Shown one piece after another: positions 63,921 to 64,000 of a stretch of DNA of 64,000 bases. Below the pieces are notes generated by a model, which saw only the letters and a program-made list of their open reading frames with translations, did no database searches and was not told the origin of the DNA. Source of the DNA: Methylocystaceae bacterium (GTDB lineage Bacteria; Pseudomonadota; Alphaproteobacteria; Rhizobiales; Beijerinckiaceae). Every line of letters starts with the position of its first letter. Within the stretch, counting starts at the first letter, position 1. Where the stretch lies: positions 44,345-108,344 of the forward strand of contig WSXZ01000013.1 in NCBI GenBank assembly GCA_009773555.1, in the 5' to 3' direction. The position numbers were made by a program, and so were the translations under genes.

Positions 63921-64000
63921 TTACAAGCCTCGGTATGAGAGGGTGACGGCGGGATCGAGTGCTCCGCTCCAAAGTGCTTGGGCGATGTTGGCGACGCCGT
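63921..64000 (-). CDS. C-terminal fragment of unknown gene (partial)
   Basis: The frame reads GVANIAQALWSGALDPAV and ends SYRGL at a TAA, and continues off the window edge. It does not match the missing start of the ketosynthase. It may be the end of a separate gene upstream or foreign sequence joined to the PKS. Confidence 0.35.
   Translation of the reverse strand, partial: GVANIAQALWSGALDPAVTLSYRGL

Noticed and set aside
1..64000. CRISPR array, insertion sequence, prophage or integrase
   Set aside because: No regularly spaced repeats, transposase motifs or phage genes were seen on either strand.

Overview
The window is GC-rich and coding-dense, and looks like alphaproteobacterial (Hyphomicrobiales) chromosome. 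The clues are paired phasins for polyhydroxyalkanoate granules, a DivK-like regulator, PdhS/DivJ-type and PAS hybrid kinases, a Cu/Zn superoxide dismutase, a copCD copper pair and the galU/galE, aroE/acyP/panC and pxpABC housekeeping blocks. A methanotroph of the Methylocystis/Methylosinus type would fit, but no methane-oxidation gene lies in the window, so this is only inference.

Layout. 0-5 kb: start of murA, a FabF-like ketosynthase, galU and galE, an ArsR/SRPBCC pair and tRNA-Arg(CCU). 5-15 kb: FkbM methyltransferase, SGNH-type surface protein, DUF4239 and DUF2905 membrane proteins, esterase, methyltransferase, gloB, cupin, DUF5765, and the 5-oxoprolinase set pxpABC. 15-24 kb: a 25-residue membrane peptide, a frameshifted PdhS-like kinase, two phasins, aroE-acyP-panC, a frameshifted gamma-glutamylcyclotransferase, tRNA-Ser(UGA), sodC, and a phosphotransferase/HAD pair. 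24-31 kb: an AT-richer sulfotransferase between two related ~55-bp repeats, an OmpR/EnvZ-like pair and two glycosyltransferases, probably a surface-polysaccharide region. 31-39 kb: an RND efflux operon with a damaged pump gene, a divergent TetR regulator with a perfect 19-bp palindrome, and an S10 peptidase. 39-45 kb: a signalling operon with a UrtA-like binding protein, a hybrid kinase, a DivK-like receiver and a HisKA-receiver-adenylate cyclase protein. 45-49 kb: copCD, an SDR and small membrane proteins.

49-64 kb is the most interesting part. Every gene is on the minus strand: a reducing type I polyketide synthase (KS-AT-DH-ER-KR-ACP), a stand-alone KAS III-like enzyme, a single protein joining a UbiB/ABC1 kinase to a class III aminotransferase, a membrane AraC-type regulator, then a DUF2147-devB-devC-devA exporter operon. 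In cyanobacteria a PKS and DevBCA together make and export heterocyst glycolipids. By analogy I propose an aminated polyketide-lipid synthesis and export system here.

A recurring oddity is that seven long or well-conserved genes carry small frameshifts, deletions or truncations: the PdhS-like kinase (two), the cyclotransferase (one), the RND pump (two), the hybrid kinase (two, one removing the phospho-acceptor histidine) and devC (one), plus a PKS that lacks its N-terminus. So many in one window points to base-level or assembly errors at least as much as to real gene decay, and reads should be inspected before these genes are called dead.
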